Assembly: GCF_000423225.1 (NCBI RefSeq) | Contig: NZ_KE383991.1 | Span: forward strand, 196,217 to 260,216 | Direction of reading: 5' to 3' | DNA: 64,000 nt | Origin: Kaistia adipata DSM 17808 | GTDB lineage: Bacteria > Pseudomonadota > Alphaproteobacteria > Rhizobiales > Kaistiaceae | Shown here: positions 28,012-37,523 of the stretch, piece by piece | Position numbering within the stretch: the first letter of the stretch is position 1 | Layout of the letters: each line of letters opens with the position of its first letter | The notes under the pieces: generated by a model | What the model saw: the letters and a program-made list of their open reading frames with translations, nothing else | Database searches by the model: none | Told to the model about the DNA's origin: nothing | Made by a program: the position numbers and the translations under genes

Positions 28012-28599
28012 ATGGAATTCCTGCGGTCCGTCGTGCCGTATCACCCGATGCCGGAGATCCGGAGCAGCACCGTGCTGCTGCGCCCGCCGGCCATGGCCGA
28101 CTTCCCGGCCTGGGCCAGCCTGCGCGCGGAGAGCCGTGCCTTCCTCGCCCCCTGGGAGCCGCTCTGGCCGGTCGACGACCTGACACGTGGCGCATTCCGG
28201 CGCCGCCTCCGGCGCTACCAGCGCGAGATGCGCGATTCGACCGGCTATCCCTTCCTCGTCTTCACCGCCGACGGCCGGCAGCTCGTCGGCGGGCTGACGC
28301 TGTCGCATGTCGTCCGCGGCGTCACCCAATCCTGCTCGCTCGGCTACTGGATGGGCGCGCCGCACGCCGGCAAGGGCCTGATGACCGCCGCCGTCCGCGC
28401 GGTCATCCCCTTCGTCTTCGATACCCTCAATCTCCACAGGCTGGAGGCGGCCTGCCTGCCGCACAACGCGGCATCGATCCGTCTTCTCGAAAAAGCCGGA
28501 TTCACGCGAGAAGGCTACGCCCGTCGCTATCTCTGCATCGATGGCCGGTGGCAGGACCACCTCCTCTACGCGATCATCAGCGACGACCCCCGACCATGA
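28012..28599 (+). CDS. GNAT-family N-acetyltransferase (RimJ/RimL type)
   Basis: The predicted 195-residue protein has a GNAT fold in which the acetyl-CoA loop is GYWMGAPHAGKGLMTAAVRA, followed by the LHRLEAACLPHNAASIRLLEKAGF motif that is typical of RimJ/RimL. These enzymes acetylate protein N-termini or small amines; the exact substrate is unknown. The start at 28012 is preferred, with an in-frame ATG at 28048 (MPEIRSST) as a good alternative. It follows the M16 gene as in other Rhizobiales. Confidence 0.87.
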   Translation: MEFLRSVVPYHPMPEIRSSTVLLRPPAMADFPAWASLRAESRAFLAPWEPLWPVDDLTRGAFRRRLRRYQREMRDSTGYPFLVFTADGRQLVGGLTLSHVVRGVTQSCSLGYWMGAPHAGKGLMTAAVRAVIPFVFDTLNLHRLEAACLPHNAASIRLLEKAGFTREGYARRYLCIDGRWQDHLLYAIISDDPRP

Positions 28600-28725
28600 C
28601 GTGCGGCTTCCCTCCCGGTACCCGTCCGATCAGTCTGTTACCAACATGTCACGCAGCCGAAAATTCCTTGTGCTGCTCCGGCCCGGATAGTACTTCTCGA
28701 CGGCCTTCGGGCTCTGGAGGTTCGT

Positions 28726-31614
28726 TTGTTGCTTAACCGCATCGTCGCCGCGGTCTTGTTTGTCCTGTTCGCAACCGTGGGCGCGGCCACGCATGTGCAG
28801 GCGCTCGACGCGGTCAACATTCCGCTGGACGGCACGACGCTGGACCTGACCCGGGCGGTGGAACGCGCCTCGCGCGACCCGTCCGATCGTGTCCAGGTTT
28901 CGACCGCGCCCGGCGCGGACGGCATCGTCCGCCGCATCGAAGTGCGCTCCAACGAAGCCGGCGGCACCTCCTACTGGGTCTCCTTCGCGCTCACCAACAA
29001 TGGCGACGAGCAGATCGACCGCCTGCTGGTGGCACCGCATTTCCGCCTCGCCAATTCCGGCCTGCTGATCCCCGATCTCGGCGCCTCGCGCATCGCGACC
29101 GTGACGCCGAGCCAGGGCTTCGCGCCGGAACGCCAGCCGAGCCAGGAAGCCGACGTCTTCCGCATCACGCTCGATCCCGGCGCGGTCGTGACCTTCGTGG
29201 CGGAGCTGCGCACCCCTGTGCTGCCGCAGCTCTATCTTTGGGATCCCGACAACTACAAGGACGCGATCAACAGCTACACGCTGTATCACGGCATCGTCCT
29301 GGGCATTTCCGGCCTGCTGGCGCTGTTCCTGACCATCGTCTTCGTGGTCAAGGGCACGGCGATGTTCCCGGCGACCGCGGCGCTCGCCTGGTCCGTCCTG
29401 ATCTATCTCGCCATCGATTTCGGCTTCTGGAACAAGGTGATCCAGATCGCGCCCGGGGACGACAAGATGTGGCGCGCCTTCGCCGAGGTACTGCTCTCGG
29501 CGACGCTGCTGATCTTCACCTACACCTATCTCAACCTGAACCGCTGGCACGCGCGCTACAGCCACGCGACCATCGCCTGGCTGGTCGGCCTGCTGATCCT
29601 GCTCGGCGTTGCCGTGTTCGAGCCGGGCATCGCCGCCGGCGTCGCCCGCTTCTCCTTCGGCCTCACGGTCACGCTCGGCTTCGTCGTCATCCTCTACCTG
29701 GCGATGCACCACTACGACCGCGCCATCATGCTGATCCCGACCTGGGTGCTGCTGATGGTGTGGATCCTCGGCGCCTATCTGACCGTGACCGGAAATCTGA
29801 CCAACGACGTCATCCAGCCGGCGTTGAATGGCGGCCTGGTGCTGATCGTGCTCCTGATCGGCTTCACGGTGATGCAGCACGCCTTCGCCGGCGGCGCGAT
29901 CGCGCAGGGCGCGATCGGCGAGACCGAGCGGCGGGCGCTGGCGCTGACCGGCGCCGGCGACATCGTCTGGGACTGGGACGTCTCGCGCGACCGCATGTAT
30001 ACCGGTTCCGACGCCGAGGACCTGCTCGGCCTCAAGCGCGGTGCGCTCGAAGGCCCGGCGCGCGACTGGCTCGACCTGCTGCATCCCTCCGATCGCGACC
30101 GCTTCAAGGCGACGCTCGACGCGGTGATCGAGCAGCGGCGAGGCCGCATCGCCCAGGATTTCCGCCTCCGCGCCGAGGACGGCCACTATCGCTGGTTCCA
30201 TCTCCGCGCCCGCCCGGTGCTCGGCTCGGATGGCGAGGTCACGCGCTGCGTCGGCACGCTCGCCGACGTCACCGAGGACCGGACGGCCGAGGAGCGGCTG
30301 CTGCACGACGCCGTGCACGACAACCTGACCGGCCTGCCGAACCGCGAGCTGTTCATGGACCGCCTCGCCTCGGCCGTGACGCGCACCCAGACAGAAGGCG
30401 CGCCGCGCCCGTCGGTGTTCGTGCTCGACATCGACCGCTTCAAGCACGTCAATGACGGCTTCGGCCTGTCGGTCGGCGACTCGATCCTGCTGACGATCGC
30501 CCGCCGCCTGACACGCCTCCTGAAGCCGCAGGACACGCTGGCCCGCATCTCGGGCGACCAGTTCGCCTTCCTCCTGATCTCGGAGAGCGAGCCCGAGCGC
30601 ATCGCCGGCTTCGCCGATTCCGTGCGCCGCACGCTGCGCGCCCCGATCTCCTTCGGCGACAAGGAGATCTTCCTGACCGCCTCGATCGGCATCGCCATGC
30701 ACGACGCCAAGCAGGGCGACCCGCAGGAGATCGTCAAGGACGCCGAGATCGGCATGTACTACGCCAAGCGCCTCGGCGGCGACCGCATCGAGGCCTTCCG
30801 GCCGGCGCTGCGCCAGCACGGCGCCGACACGCTGACGCTCGAAGCGGATCTCCGCCGCGCGATCGGCCGCGAGGAGATCAAGGTGCTCTACCAGCCGATC
30901 GTCCGGCTGGAGGACCGTACCATCGCCGGCTTCGAGGCATTGGCGCGCTGGGACCATCCGCAGCACGGCCGCATCCCGCCGGCGGAGTTCATCCCGCTCG
31001 CCGAGCGCAGCGGCCTGATTATCCCGCTTGGCCTCTTCATGCTGGAGCGCGCCGCCAAGCAGCTCTCCGACTGGCAGGAACAGCTCGGCCGCGACGTGCC
31101 GCTGTTCGTCTCCGTCAACGTCTCCAGCCGGCAGTTGCTGCGGCATGACCTCATCAACGACGTCAAGTCGGTGCTCTCCCGCTCGGCCGTGACGCGCGGC
31201 TCGCTCAAGCTCGAGATGACCGAGAGCCTGGTGATGGAGAACCCGGAATATGCGGCGCAGGTGCTGACCCGCGTCCGCGAGCTCGGCGCCGGCCTGTCGC
31301 TCGACGATTTCGGCACCGGCTATTCCTCGCTCTCCTATCTGCAGCGCTTCCCGTTCGAGACGCTGAAGATCGACCAGAGCTTCGTGCGCGGGCCCTCCGC
31401 CAAGCAGAAGCGCGTGATCCTGAAGGCGATCGTCGGCCTGGCGCATGAGCTTGGCATGGATGTCGTCGCCGAGGGCGCCGAGACCGAGGACGACGCGCTC
31501 GACCTCTACGATCTCGGCTGCGAGTTCGCGCAGGGCTTCCTGTTCGGCCAGGCGATGACCGCCCCCGAGGCCGGCAAGCTGATCTTCCGCGAGGAAGAGG
31601 CGCTGATCGCCTGA
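28726..31614 (+). CDS. Membrane GGDEF/EAL protein, probable c-di-GMP phosphodiesterase
   Basis: The 962-residue protein starts at a TTG with GGAGG five bases upstream. It has a signal-like N-terminus, an extracellular beta-rich part (residues about 25-180), a membrane block of seven or so segments (about 182-395), a PAS domain (about 400-520), a GGDEF domain (about 525-690) and an EAL domain (about 708-955). The GGDEF signature is SGDQF at residues 609-613, so cyclase activity is unlikely. The EAL side is intact: EALARWDHP, NVSSRQL, EMTES, DDFGTGYSSL, EGAE. It would break down c-di-GMP in response to an extracytoplasmic cue. Confidence 0.92.
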   Translation: MLLNRIVAAVLFVLFATVGAATHVQALDAVNIPLDGTTLDLTRAVERASRDPSDRVQVSTAPGADGIVRRIEVRSNEAGGTSYWVSFALTNNGDEQIDRLLVAPHFRLANSGLLIPDLGASRIATVTPSQGFAPERQPSQEADVFRITLDPGAVVTFVAELRTPVLPQLYLWDPDNYKDAINSYTLYHGIVLGISGLLALFLTIVFVVKGTAMFPATAALAWSVLIYLAIDFGFWNKVIQIAPGDDKMWRAFAEVLLSATLLIFTYTYLNLNRWHARYSHATIAWLVGLLILLGVAVFEPGIAAGVARFSFGLTVTLGFVVILYLAMHHYDRAIMLIPTWVLLMVWILGAYLTVTGNLTNDVIQPALNGGLVLIVLLIGFTVMQHAFAGGAIAQGAIGETERRALALTGAGDIVWDWDVSRDRMYTGSDAEDLLGLKRGALEGPARDWLDLLHPSDRDRFKATLDAVIEQRRGRIAQDFRLRAEDGHYRWFHLRARPVLGSDGEVTRCVGTLADVTEDRTAEERLLHDAVHDNLTGLPNRELFMDRLASAVTRTQTEGAPRPSVFVLDIDRFKHVNDGFGLSVGDSILLTIARRLTRLLKPQDTLARISGDQFAFLLISESEPERIAGFADSVRRTLRAPISFGDKEIFLTASIGIAMHDAKQGDPQEIVKDAEIGMYYAKRLGGDRIEAFRPALRQHGADTLTLEADLRRAIGREEIKVLYQPIVRLEDRTIAGFEALARWDHPQHGRIPPAEFIPLAERSGLIIPLGLFMLERAAKQLSDWQEQLGRDVPLFVSVNVSSRQLLRHDLINDVKSVLSRSAVTRGSLKLEMTESLVMENPEYAAQVLTRVRELGAGLSLDDFGTGYSSLSYLQRFPFETLKIDQSFVRGPSAKQKRVILKAIVGLAHELGMDVVAEGAETEDDALDLYDLGCEFAQGFLFGQAMTAPEAGKLIFREEEALIA

Positions 31615-31644
31615 CGTCGCGGCGGCCGCAGACGCGGCGGCCGG

Positions 31645-32436
31645 TCAGGCGGCCTGCAACCCATCGGTCATGCCGACCTGGGCCAGCACACGTGCGCGCA
31701 GCGCGAGAAGCTCCGGATCGCAGAGGATGCGAGCGAACAGGACCTGCTCGCCCTCGCTGAGCTGACTATGCCGCGACAAGCGTCGCTCAACGGCATCGGC
31801 ACCGAGTGGAGCCATCCCCTCGAACGAGCTGCCGCCACCATGCGGAGGAACAATCTCCAAGGCGGCCTCGTCCGGCACCAGGCCGAGCCGCGCCGCGATG
31901 TCGGCGCGATAAGCAAGGTCCGTCAGCCAGCTGTCGTAGTAGATGCCAACATGTTCCGGCAGATGGCGGGTATCGCCGAGGAACTCTCGCGCATGCGACT
32001 TCCAGAGGGAGATGGAGTTTCGAAAATAGAGCGCCTCACCCTCGGCGCCGCCGACGTTGTGCAGCCCCTCGGTCATGCGGATCCGGCTGGCGAACATGTT
32101 CAGCGGATCACGGATCAGAAGAATGTGCCGGATATTCGCCGGCCAAGGATCGAAGATCGGATCCTCGATGGACCAATCCTCCAAGCTGACGCAGAGCCCG
32201 CCGCTGAAGAGCTTTCCGCCGTCCCGGAGCAGCAGCTTGCGTATGCGCTTGCGCGCACACTGTCTCAGGAGCCAACTCCAGAACCCCGGCGGAGGAACCG
32301 GATCGCCGAGCAATCTCGCCGACTGGTCGGCGCGCCGGATGTCGTTCAGGAAGAGCGGAAACGCGCTCAGGCCCGTCCAGTTCAGAACGACATGATTGCC
32401 GCTCCGGCGCATGCCGTGGAATGCCCAGACCTTCAT
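31645..32436 (-). CDS. Sulfotransferase-like protein
   Basis: The 263-residue protein opens with AFHGMRRSGNHVVLNW, a P-loop-like 5'-phosphosulfate (PAPS) motif, and has HILLIRDPLNMFASRIR, the second PAPS-binding stretch seen in sulfotransferases. The acceptor is unknown; a polysaccharide, lipid or small molecule is possible. The ATG at 32436 overlaps the stop of a 40-residue upstream reading frame. It lies alone between the GGDEF/EAL gene and ispH, where many relatives have nothing, so it may have been acquired. Confidence 0.7.
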   Translation of the reverse strand: MKVWAFHGMRRSGNHVVLNWTGLSAFPLFLNDIRRADQSARLLGDPVPPPGFWSWLLRQCARKRIRKLLLRDGGKLFSGGLCVSLEDWSIEDPIFDPWPANIRHILLIRDPLNMFASRIRMTEGLHNVGGAEGEALYFRNSISLWKSHAREFLGDTRHLPEHVGIYYDSWLTDLAYRADIAARLGLVPDEAALEIVPPHGGGSSFEGMAPLGADAVERRLSRHSQLSEGEQVLFARILCDPELLALRARVLAQVGMTDGLQAA

Positions 32437-32555
32437 GGATCCATCAGTACCTCGTGCAGCGCCCCCCGCAGCGCTTTTAGGATGCAGAACGAGTCCCGAT
32501 CCGGCCACCAACCCAAGATCAGCGCCATAACCGCAGTACACGCGAAGAGCGGCAC
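32433..32555 (-). CDS. Possible 40-residue membrane microprotein coupled to the sulfotransferase gene
   Basis: A GTG at 32555 with GGAG six bases upstream opens a 40-residue frame: a hydrophobic segment (PLFACTAVMALILGWW) followed by a charged tail ending in GALHEVLMDP. Its stop overlaps the sulfotransferase ATG as ATGA, the usual sign of translational coupling. It could also be the worn-down end of a longer membrane protein. The evidence is positional only. Confidence 0.35.
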   Translation of the reverse strand: MPLFACTAVMALILGWWPDRDSFCILKALRGALHEVLMDP

Positions 32556-32717
32556 GGCGTTCTCCGACCGTGCCCCCGCCGGGCCAGGGTCATGTGTCGA
32601 TCCTCGATTCCCCGCCGCCGTCCGTCGACCCTGGTTGGGCCATCCATGGCCCCATAGAAGGCTGTTTCCCTCCGCATGCGCTTGACAGCGACCCACCCGC
32701 TCCCTCTATTCCCCTCC

Positions 32718-33725
32718 ATGTCGATCGAAGAGCCCCGCATGGCCGACGCCGCCATTTCCCCCGCCTCCCCCAAGCCGCCGCTTGAGATCCTGCTCTGCGC
32801 GCCGCGCGGCTTCTGCGCCGGCGTCGACCGCGCGATCCAGATCGTCGAGCTGGCGCTGCAGCGCTTCGGCGCGCCGGTCTATGTCCGGCACGAGATCGTC
32901 CACAACCGCTATGTCGTCGATGGCCTGCGCGACAAGGGCGCCGTCTTCGTCGAGGAGCTGGACGAGATCCCCGACGATGGCCAGCCGGTCGTGTTCTCGG
33001 CACACGGCGTGCCGAAATCGGTCCCGGAGGACGCCCGCGCCCGCGAGATGTTCTTCCTCGACGCCACCTGCCCGCTCGTCTCCAAGGTGCACAAGGAGGC
33101 GCAGATCCATTTCAAGCGCGACCGCGAGATCGTGCTGATCGGCCATGCCGGCCATCCCGAAGTGATCGGCACCATGGGCCAGCTGCCGGACGGCACCGTG
33201 ACCCTGATCGAGACGGTCGAGGATGCCCGCGCCTTCACACCCAAGAATCCCGAGGCGCTCGCCTTCATCACCCAGACGACGCTGTCGGTCGACGACACCT
33301 CGGCGATCGTCAAGGTGCTGACCGAGCGCTTCCCGGCGATCACCGCGCCGCACAAGGAAGATATCTGCTACGCGACGACCAACCGGCAGGAAGCGGTCAA
33401 GCGCATCGCCGGCGACGTCGATGCGATGATCGTCGTCGGCGCGCCGAACTCCTCGAACTCGCAGCGCCTGCGCGAGGTGGCGGAGCGCGAGGGCTGCCCC
33501 GTCTCCGTGCTGATTCAGCGCGCCGCCGATATCGACTGGGCGCAGCTCGGCGACATCCGCAAGGTCGGCGTCACCGCCGGTGCGTCGGCGCCCGAGATCC
33601 TGGTCGAAGAGGTGATCGACGCCTTTGCCGCCCGCTACGAGGTCTCCGTCGAGATCGTGCGCAACGCCGAAGAGACGATCGCCTTCAACCTGCCCCGCGA
33701 ACTCCGCCTTCCAGCCGCAGAATGA
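32718..33725 (+). CDS. ispH: 4-hydroxy-3-methylbut-2-enyl diphosphate reductase
   Basis: The 335-residue enzyme makes isopentenyl and dimethylallyl diphosphate in the last step of the MEP pathway. The three cysteines that hold its iron-sulfur cluster are in [13 protein letters not shown] (C33), [11 protein letters not shown] (about C118) and [10 protein letters not shown] (about C217), and the conserved TTLSVDDT and [10 protein letters not shown] stretches are present. The start may be 32718 or 32739 (MADAAISP), where GAAGAG lies upstream. Dxs, the first enzyme of the pathway, is at 58.9 kb. Confidence 0.97.
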   Translation: MSIEEPRMADAAISPASPKPPLEILLCAPRGFCAGVDRAIQIVELALQRFGAPVYVRHEIVHNRYVVDGLRDKGAVFVEELDEIPDDGQPVVFSAHGVPKSVPEDARAREMFFLDATCPLVSKVHKEAQIHFKRDREIVLIGHAGHPEVIGTMGQLPDGTVTLIETVEDARAFTPKNPEALAFITQTTLSVDDTSAIVKVLTERFPAITAPHKEDICYATTNRQEAVKRIAGDVDAMIVVGAPNSSNSQRLREVAEREGCPVSVLIQRAADIDWAQLGDIRKVGVTAGASAPEILVEEVIDAFAARYEVSVEIVRNAEETIAFNLPRELRLPAAE

Positions 33726-33735
33726 GCTTTCCCTG

Positions 33736-34701
33736 ATGGCCGTCTATACCGAGATCGCCGACGACGAACTCGCATGCTTCGTCGCGCGCTACGACATCGG
33801 CTCCGTGCTCTCCATCAAAGGGATTGCCGAGGGTGTCGAGAACTCCAACTACCTGCTCGTCACCGACGCGGGGCCCTACATCCTCACCCTCTACGAGAAG
33901 CGGGTTGATCCGAACGACCTCCCCTTCTTCATCGGGCTGATGGATCATTTGGCCGATCGCGGCATCACCTGCCCGCAGCCCGTGCGCGATCGCACCGGTG
34001 AGGCGCTCGGCACGCTGGCTGGCCGGCCGGCGGCGATCGTCACCTTCCTGCAGGGCATGTGGGTGCGCCGGCCGCGCGCCGAGCACTGCCTGGCCGTCGG
34101 CGCCGAGCTCGCCAAGCTGCATATCGCCGGAGAAGGTTTCCAGCTCACCCGCCGCAACGCGCTCACCGTCGATGGCTGGCGCCCGCTCTTCGACCGCGCC
34201 TCGGCGCGCGCCGACGAGGTGCTGCCCGACCTCGCCGCCGATATCGCGGCCGAACTGGACCTGCTCGAGGCGACATGGCCGAGCGCCCTGCCGCATGGCG
34301 TGATCCATGCCGATCTCTTCCCCGACAACGTCTTCTTCCTGCATGACGCGCTGTCGGGCGTGATCGACTTCTATTTCGCCTGCAACGATTTCCTCGCCTA
34401 TGACGTCGCGGTGTGCCTCAACGCCTGGTGCTTCGAGCCGGACGGCTCGCTGAACGTCACCAAGGCGCGCGCGCTTCTTGCCGGCTACCAGAAGGTCCGC
34501 CCCTTCACGCCGGAGGAGCTCGCCGCGCTGCCGCTGCTCGCGCGCGGCTCGGCGCTGCGCTTCCTGCTGACGCGCCTCTACGACTGGCTGAACGTGCCAC
34601 CCGGCGCTCTCGTTGCGCCCAAGGACCCGCTCGAATATCTGAAGAAGCTGCGCTTTCACCGTACGGTGAAGGACGTCAGCGCATATGGACTGACCTTGTG
34701 A
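33736..34701 (+). CDS. thrB: Homoserine kinase, type II
   Basis: The 321-residue enzyme phosphorylates homoserine for threonine synthesis. It is the aminoglycoside-phosphotransferase-fold (type II) form usual in Rhizobiales. The catalytic [15 protein letters not shown] motif and [19 protein letters not shown] are clear. The ATG at 33736 is ten bases after ispH. Its last codon overlaps the rnhA GTG (GTGA), so the ispH-thrB-rnhA row is likely one operon. Threonine synthase is at 25.2 kb. Confidence 0.97.
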   Translation: MAVYTEIADDELACFVARYDIGSVLSIKGIAEGVENSNYLLVTDAGPYILTLYEKRVDPNDLPFFIGLMDHLADRGITCPQPVRDRTGEALGTLAGRPAAIVTFLQGMWVRRPRAEHCLAVGAELAKLHIAGEGFQLTRRNALTVDGWRPLFDRASARADEVLPDLAADIAAELDLLEATWPSALPHGVIHADLFPDNVFFLHDALSGVIDFYFACNDFLAYDVAVCLNAWCFEPDGSLNVTKARALLAGYQKVRPFTPEELAALPLLARGSALRFLLTRLYDWLNVPPGALVAPKDPLEYLKKLRFHRTVKDVSAYGLTL

Positions 34702-35171
34702 CTGAAGAAAAACGCATCGCCATCTGGACCGACGGCGCCTGCTCCGGCAATCCCGGACCGGGCGGCTGGGGGGCCGTTCTCATCGCCGGCGAGCATGAGA
34801 AGGACCTGAAGGGCGGCGAGGCCGACACCACCAACAACCGCATGGAGCTGACCGCAGCGATCGAGGCGCTCGATGCGCTGAAGCGCCCCTCGATCGTCGA
34901 TCTCCACACCGACTCGCAATATGTGAAGGGCGGCATCACCGGCTGGATCCACGGCTGGAAGCGCAACGGCTGGAAGACGGCCGATAAGAAACCGGTCAAG
35001 AACGTCGACCTCTGGCAGCGCCTCGACACGGCGTTGCAGCGCCACAAGGTGACCTGGCACTGGGTCAAGGGCCACGCCGGCAACGAAGAGAACGAGCGCG
35101 CCGACCAGCTCGCGCGCGAGGGCATGGCGCCCTACAAGGCATCCCGCCGCAAGAGCCTTTCCTCCGCCTAG
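34698..35171 (+). CDS. rnhA: Ribonuclease HI
   Basis: The 157-residue enzyme cleaves RNA in RNA:DNA hybrids. The catalytic residues are D12 ([11 protein letters not shown]), E50 ([13 protein letters not shown]), D72 (HTDSQYV), H126 and D136 ([15 protein letters not shown]). The basic-protrusion region ([17 protein letters not shown]) is present. The GTG start overlaps the thrB stop by four bases. The tail is Lys/Arg/Ser-rich. Confidence 0.97.
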   Translation: MTEEKRIAIWTDGACSGNPGPGGWGAVLIAGEHEKDLKGGEADTTNNRMELTAAIEALDALKRPSIVDLHTDSQYVKGGITGWIHGWKRNGWKTADKKPVKNVDLWQRLDTALQRHKVTWHWVKGHAGNEENERADQLAREGMAPYKASRRKSLSSA

Positions 35172-35359
35172 GAGCCCTCCCCGTTTCCTGGAGCCGACGG
35201 ATCGGCGTGCCGGCCTCCGGCCGCGCCGGGCCGGAACCGCGCCCGCCGCCTGGGCGGGCGAGGCACCTTCGTCACGCGGATCCTGGCCGCGGATCCTGGC
35301 GCGGAACCCATCCCCTCGCATCGAGCCGATGGATTCCGCGCTGGACGCAAGTGGATGCG

Positions 35360-35842
35360 TCAGAGCAGTTCCAGGACCGCCGCGGCGCCGGAGACGGAGA
35401 CGCCACCCGCTTCCTCGACGTTGAGCGTCTTGACGACGCCGTCCTCGACGATCATGGCGTAGCGCTTGGAGCGGACGCCGAGACCGTTCGCGGTCAGGTC
35501 GAACTCGAGGCCGATCGACTTGGTGAAGTCGGCGGAACCGTCGGCAAGGAAGAGGATCTTGTCGTCGGCGTCCGTCGCCTTCGACCAGGCGCCCATGACG
35601 AACTGGTCATTCACCGCGACGACCGCGATGGTGTCGACGCCCTTCGCCTTGATCGTGTCCGCCTGCTCGAGATAGCCCGGCAGGTGATTCTTGTGGCAGG
35701 TCGGAGTGAAGGCGCCGGGAACGGCGAAGAGGACGACCTTCTTGCCGGCGAAGACATCGGAATCCGTCTTCTCGACGGCACCGTCGGGGGTCATGACGCG
35801 GAACTTGGCTGCGGGAATGCGGTCGCCGACCGAAATGGCCAT
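35360..35842 (-). CDS. Peroxiredoxin (PRX5/hybrid-like group)
   Basis: The 160-residue enzyme reduces peroxides. The peroxidatic cysteine is C49 in PGAFTPTCHKNHLPGY; there is no second cysteine, so it works as a 1-Cys form and needs an external thiol such as glutathione or glutaredoxin. Family marks are FAVPGAFTPTCH and KRYAMIVEDG. The ATG at 35842 is preferred over an upstream one at 35854. It converges with rnhA. Confidence 0.93.
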   Translation of the reverse strand: MAISVGDRIPAAKFRVMTPDGAVEKTDSDVFAGKKVVLFAVPGAFTPTCHKNHLPGYLEQADTIKAKGVDTIAVVAVNDQFVMGAWSKATDADDKILFLADGSADFTKSIGLEFDLTANGLGVRSKRYAMIVEDGVVKTLNVEEAGGVSVSGAAAVLELL

Positions 35843-35920
35843 CACGGGCTCCATGGGATGCGAGTTGGGGGATCAGGTGGAAGGAAGGCGCGACGCGAGG
35901 ACGCGCCGCCGGCAGGGAGG

Positions 35921-36757
35921 TTACGGCGTCGGGCCGTCGCCGTCGAGCTTGAAACGCCTCGACGTCGCCGCCCTCCCCTCGGTCAGCGTCAGGCCGATCT
36001 CGGCACCGTCGATCCCTCCGGCGGCCGTCCTGCGATCGACGGCGAAGCGGAACGCCAGCCTGCCGCCGGTCCCGGCGGCGGGCTTTGGCGGATCGGCGAA
36101 CCAGTCGGCGGGCGTCTCGACAAAGAGTTGCGCCTCCGCCGGCTCGGCCGCATGGAAGGTCGCCTCGAACTCGGGCTTGCTGTCCGGGCCGCCGACACGC
36201 TTCAGGGACAGCAGCTCGAACTCGCCGGGACGGCCAGGGCCCGGCAAGGCGGCGCGCGCGCGTTCAATCATCGGCGCGCCATCCTGGTCGGCGGCGTCGG
36301 CCGACACTTCCACCCGCGCGCGCAGGTTGACGGGAATGCAGATCGCCTCGCAGACGCCGATATCGAGAACGACGTCGAGCCGCACCGGCGCGTCCGGCTC
36401 GGGCACCTTCAGGCTGAGCGGCAGGATGACGCGGTCGCGATAGACGTTGGAGGCGGCATAGCCGTCATCGACGCGCTCCGGGGCCGGAAAGTCGACCACG
36501 GCGTCGCGCGCATTGACGGAGGCGGAGAAATCGAAGCGGGGCGGCACGCCCGCATCGCCCGGGTTCCGCCAATAGGTCTTCCAGCCCGGCGCCAGCGCGA
36601 TCTCGATCGCGCCATGCAGCGCGCCGTCGGCGCGTGGCGGCGTCGCGACGATCCGCACATGGACCTTGTCGGCACCGACCCATGGCCCCACCGTGGCTGC
36701 CGCCGGCAGGGTCGTGAGGGCGAGAAATGCCGTGGCGATGAGGGGGCGCGCTGACAT
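35921..36757 (-). CDS. Secreted DsbD N-terminal-domain-like protein
   Basis: The 278-residue product has a signal peptide (LIATAFLALTTLPAAA) and then an immunoglobulin-like domain resembling the periplasmic alpha domain of DsbD (pattern GWKTYWRNPGDAG...; cysteine pair VCEAIC near residue 125). The membrane and thioredoxin domains of full DsbD are absent, so it would relay electrons to or from a separate membrane partner. The partner is not in the window. It shares a divergent region with yqgE. Confidence 0.78.
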   Translation of the reverse strand: MSARPLIATAFLALTTLPAAATVGPWVGADKVHVRIVATPPRADGALHGAIEIALAPGWKTYWRNPGDAGVPPRFDFSASVNARDAVVDFPAPERVDDGYAASNVYRDRVILPLSLKVPEPDAPVRLDVVLDIGVCEAICIPVNLRARVEVSADAADQDGAPMIERARAALPGPGRPGEFELLSLKRVGGPDSKPEFEATFHAAEPAEAQLFVETPADWFADPPKPAAGTGGRLAFRFAVDRRTAAGGIDGAEIGLTLTEGRAATSRRFKLDGDGPTP

Positions 36758-36887
36758 GGTGCGAACGCTAGTCGGGCATTTCGGCAATCTCCAGACCGCC
36801 TTATTACCTGTCCCATCATTTGTTCGTGTCCGGTGACAGTGACGCCACGGTCTTTTCTTTTGGCAGGCCCGTGCTACGATTCAACAC

Positions 36888-37499
36888 ATGATTGGGAACC
36901 AGCCTCGCTCGCTCGCCGAGCCAAGCTATCTCGATGGGCAGCTCCTCATCGCCATGCCCAGCATGGAAGATGGCCGCTTCGCCCGTTCCGTCGTCTATGT
37001 CTGCGCCCATTCCCCGGACGGAGCGATGGGCATCGTCATCAACCAGGTGGCGCCGCAGATCGATTTCGTCGACCTGCTGATGCAGCTCGACATCATTCCC
37101 GAGGGTCCCGAGATCCGCCTGCCGCCGGCCGCGAACCGGATGATCGTGCAGCGCGGCGGACCGGTCGAGACCGGTCGTGGCTTCGTCCTGCACAGCGCCG
37201 ACTATTTCATCGAGAATTCGACGCTGCCGATCGACAACGGCATCTGCCTGACCGCGACGCTGGAGATCCTGAAGGCGATCGTCGCGGGATCCGGCCCGAA
37301 GAGCGCCATGCTCGCGCTCGGCTATGCCGGCTGGGCGCCGGGCCAGCTCGACGCCGAGATCCGCGCCAATGGCTGGCTGCACTGCGCCGCCCGGCCGGAG
37401 CTGGTCTTCGACCGCGACCTGAGCTCGAAATATGATCGCGCCATGGCGCTGCTGGGCGTCGACCCGGCGATGCTCTCCGGCGAATCCGGCCACGGCTGA
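36888..37499 (+). CDS. yqgE: YqgE/AlgH family protein (UPF0301)
   Basis: The 203-residue protein matches the family throughout: [31 protein letters not shown], a [14 protein letters not shown] stretch and [17 protein letters not shown]. Its function is not settled; it is a cytoplasmic protein linked in some bacteria to regulation of alginate or to ribosome-related processes. It has its own promoter region shared with the DsbD-like gene and converges with surf1. Confidence 0.93.
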   Translation: MIGNQPRSLAEPSYLDGQLLIAMPSMEDGRFARSVVYVCAHSPDGAMGIVINQVAPQIDFVDLLMQLDIIPEGPEIRLPPAANRMIVQRGGPVETGRGFVLHSADYFIENSTLPIDNGICLTATLEILKAIVAGSGPKSAMLALGYAGWAPGQLDAEIRANGWLHCAARPELVFDRDLSSKYDRAMALLGVDPAMLSGESGHG

Positions 37500-37523
37500 G
37501 GACGGCGGCCGCCTTCCCCCGGC

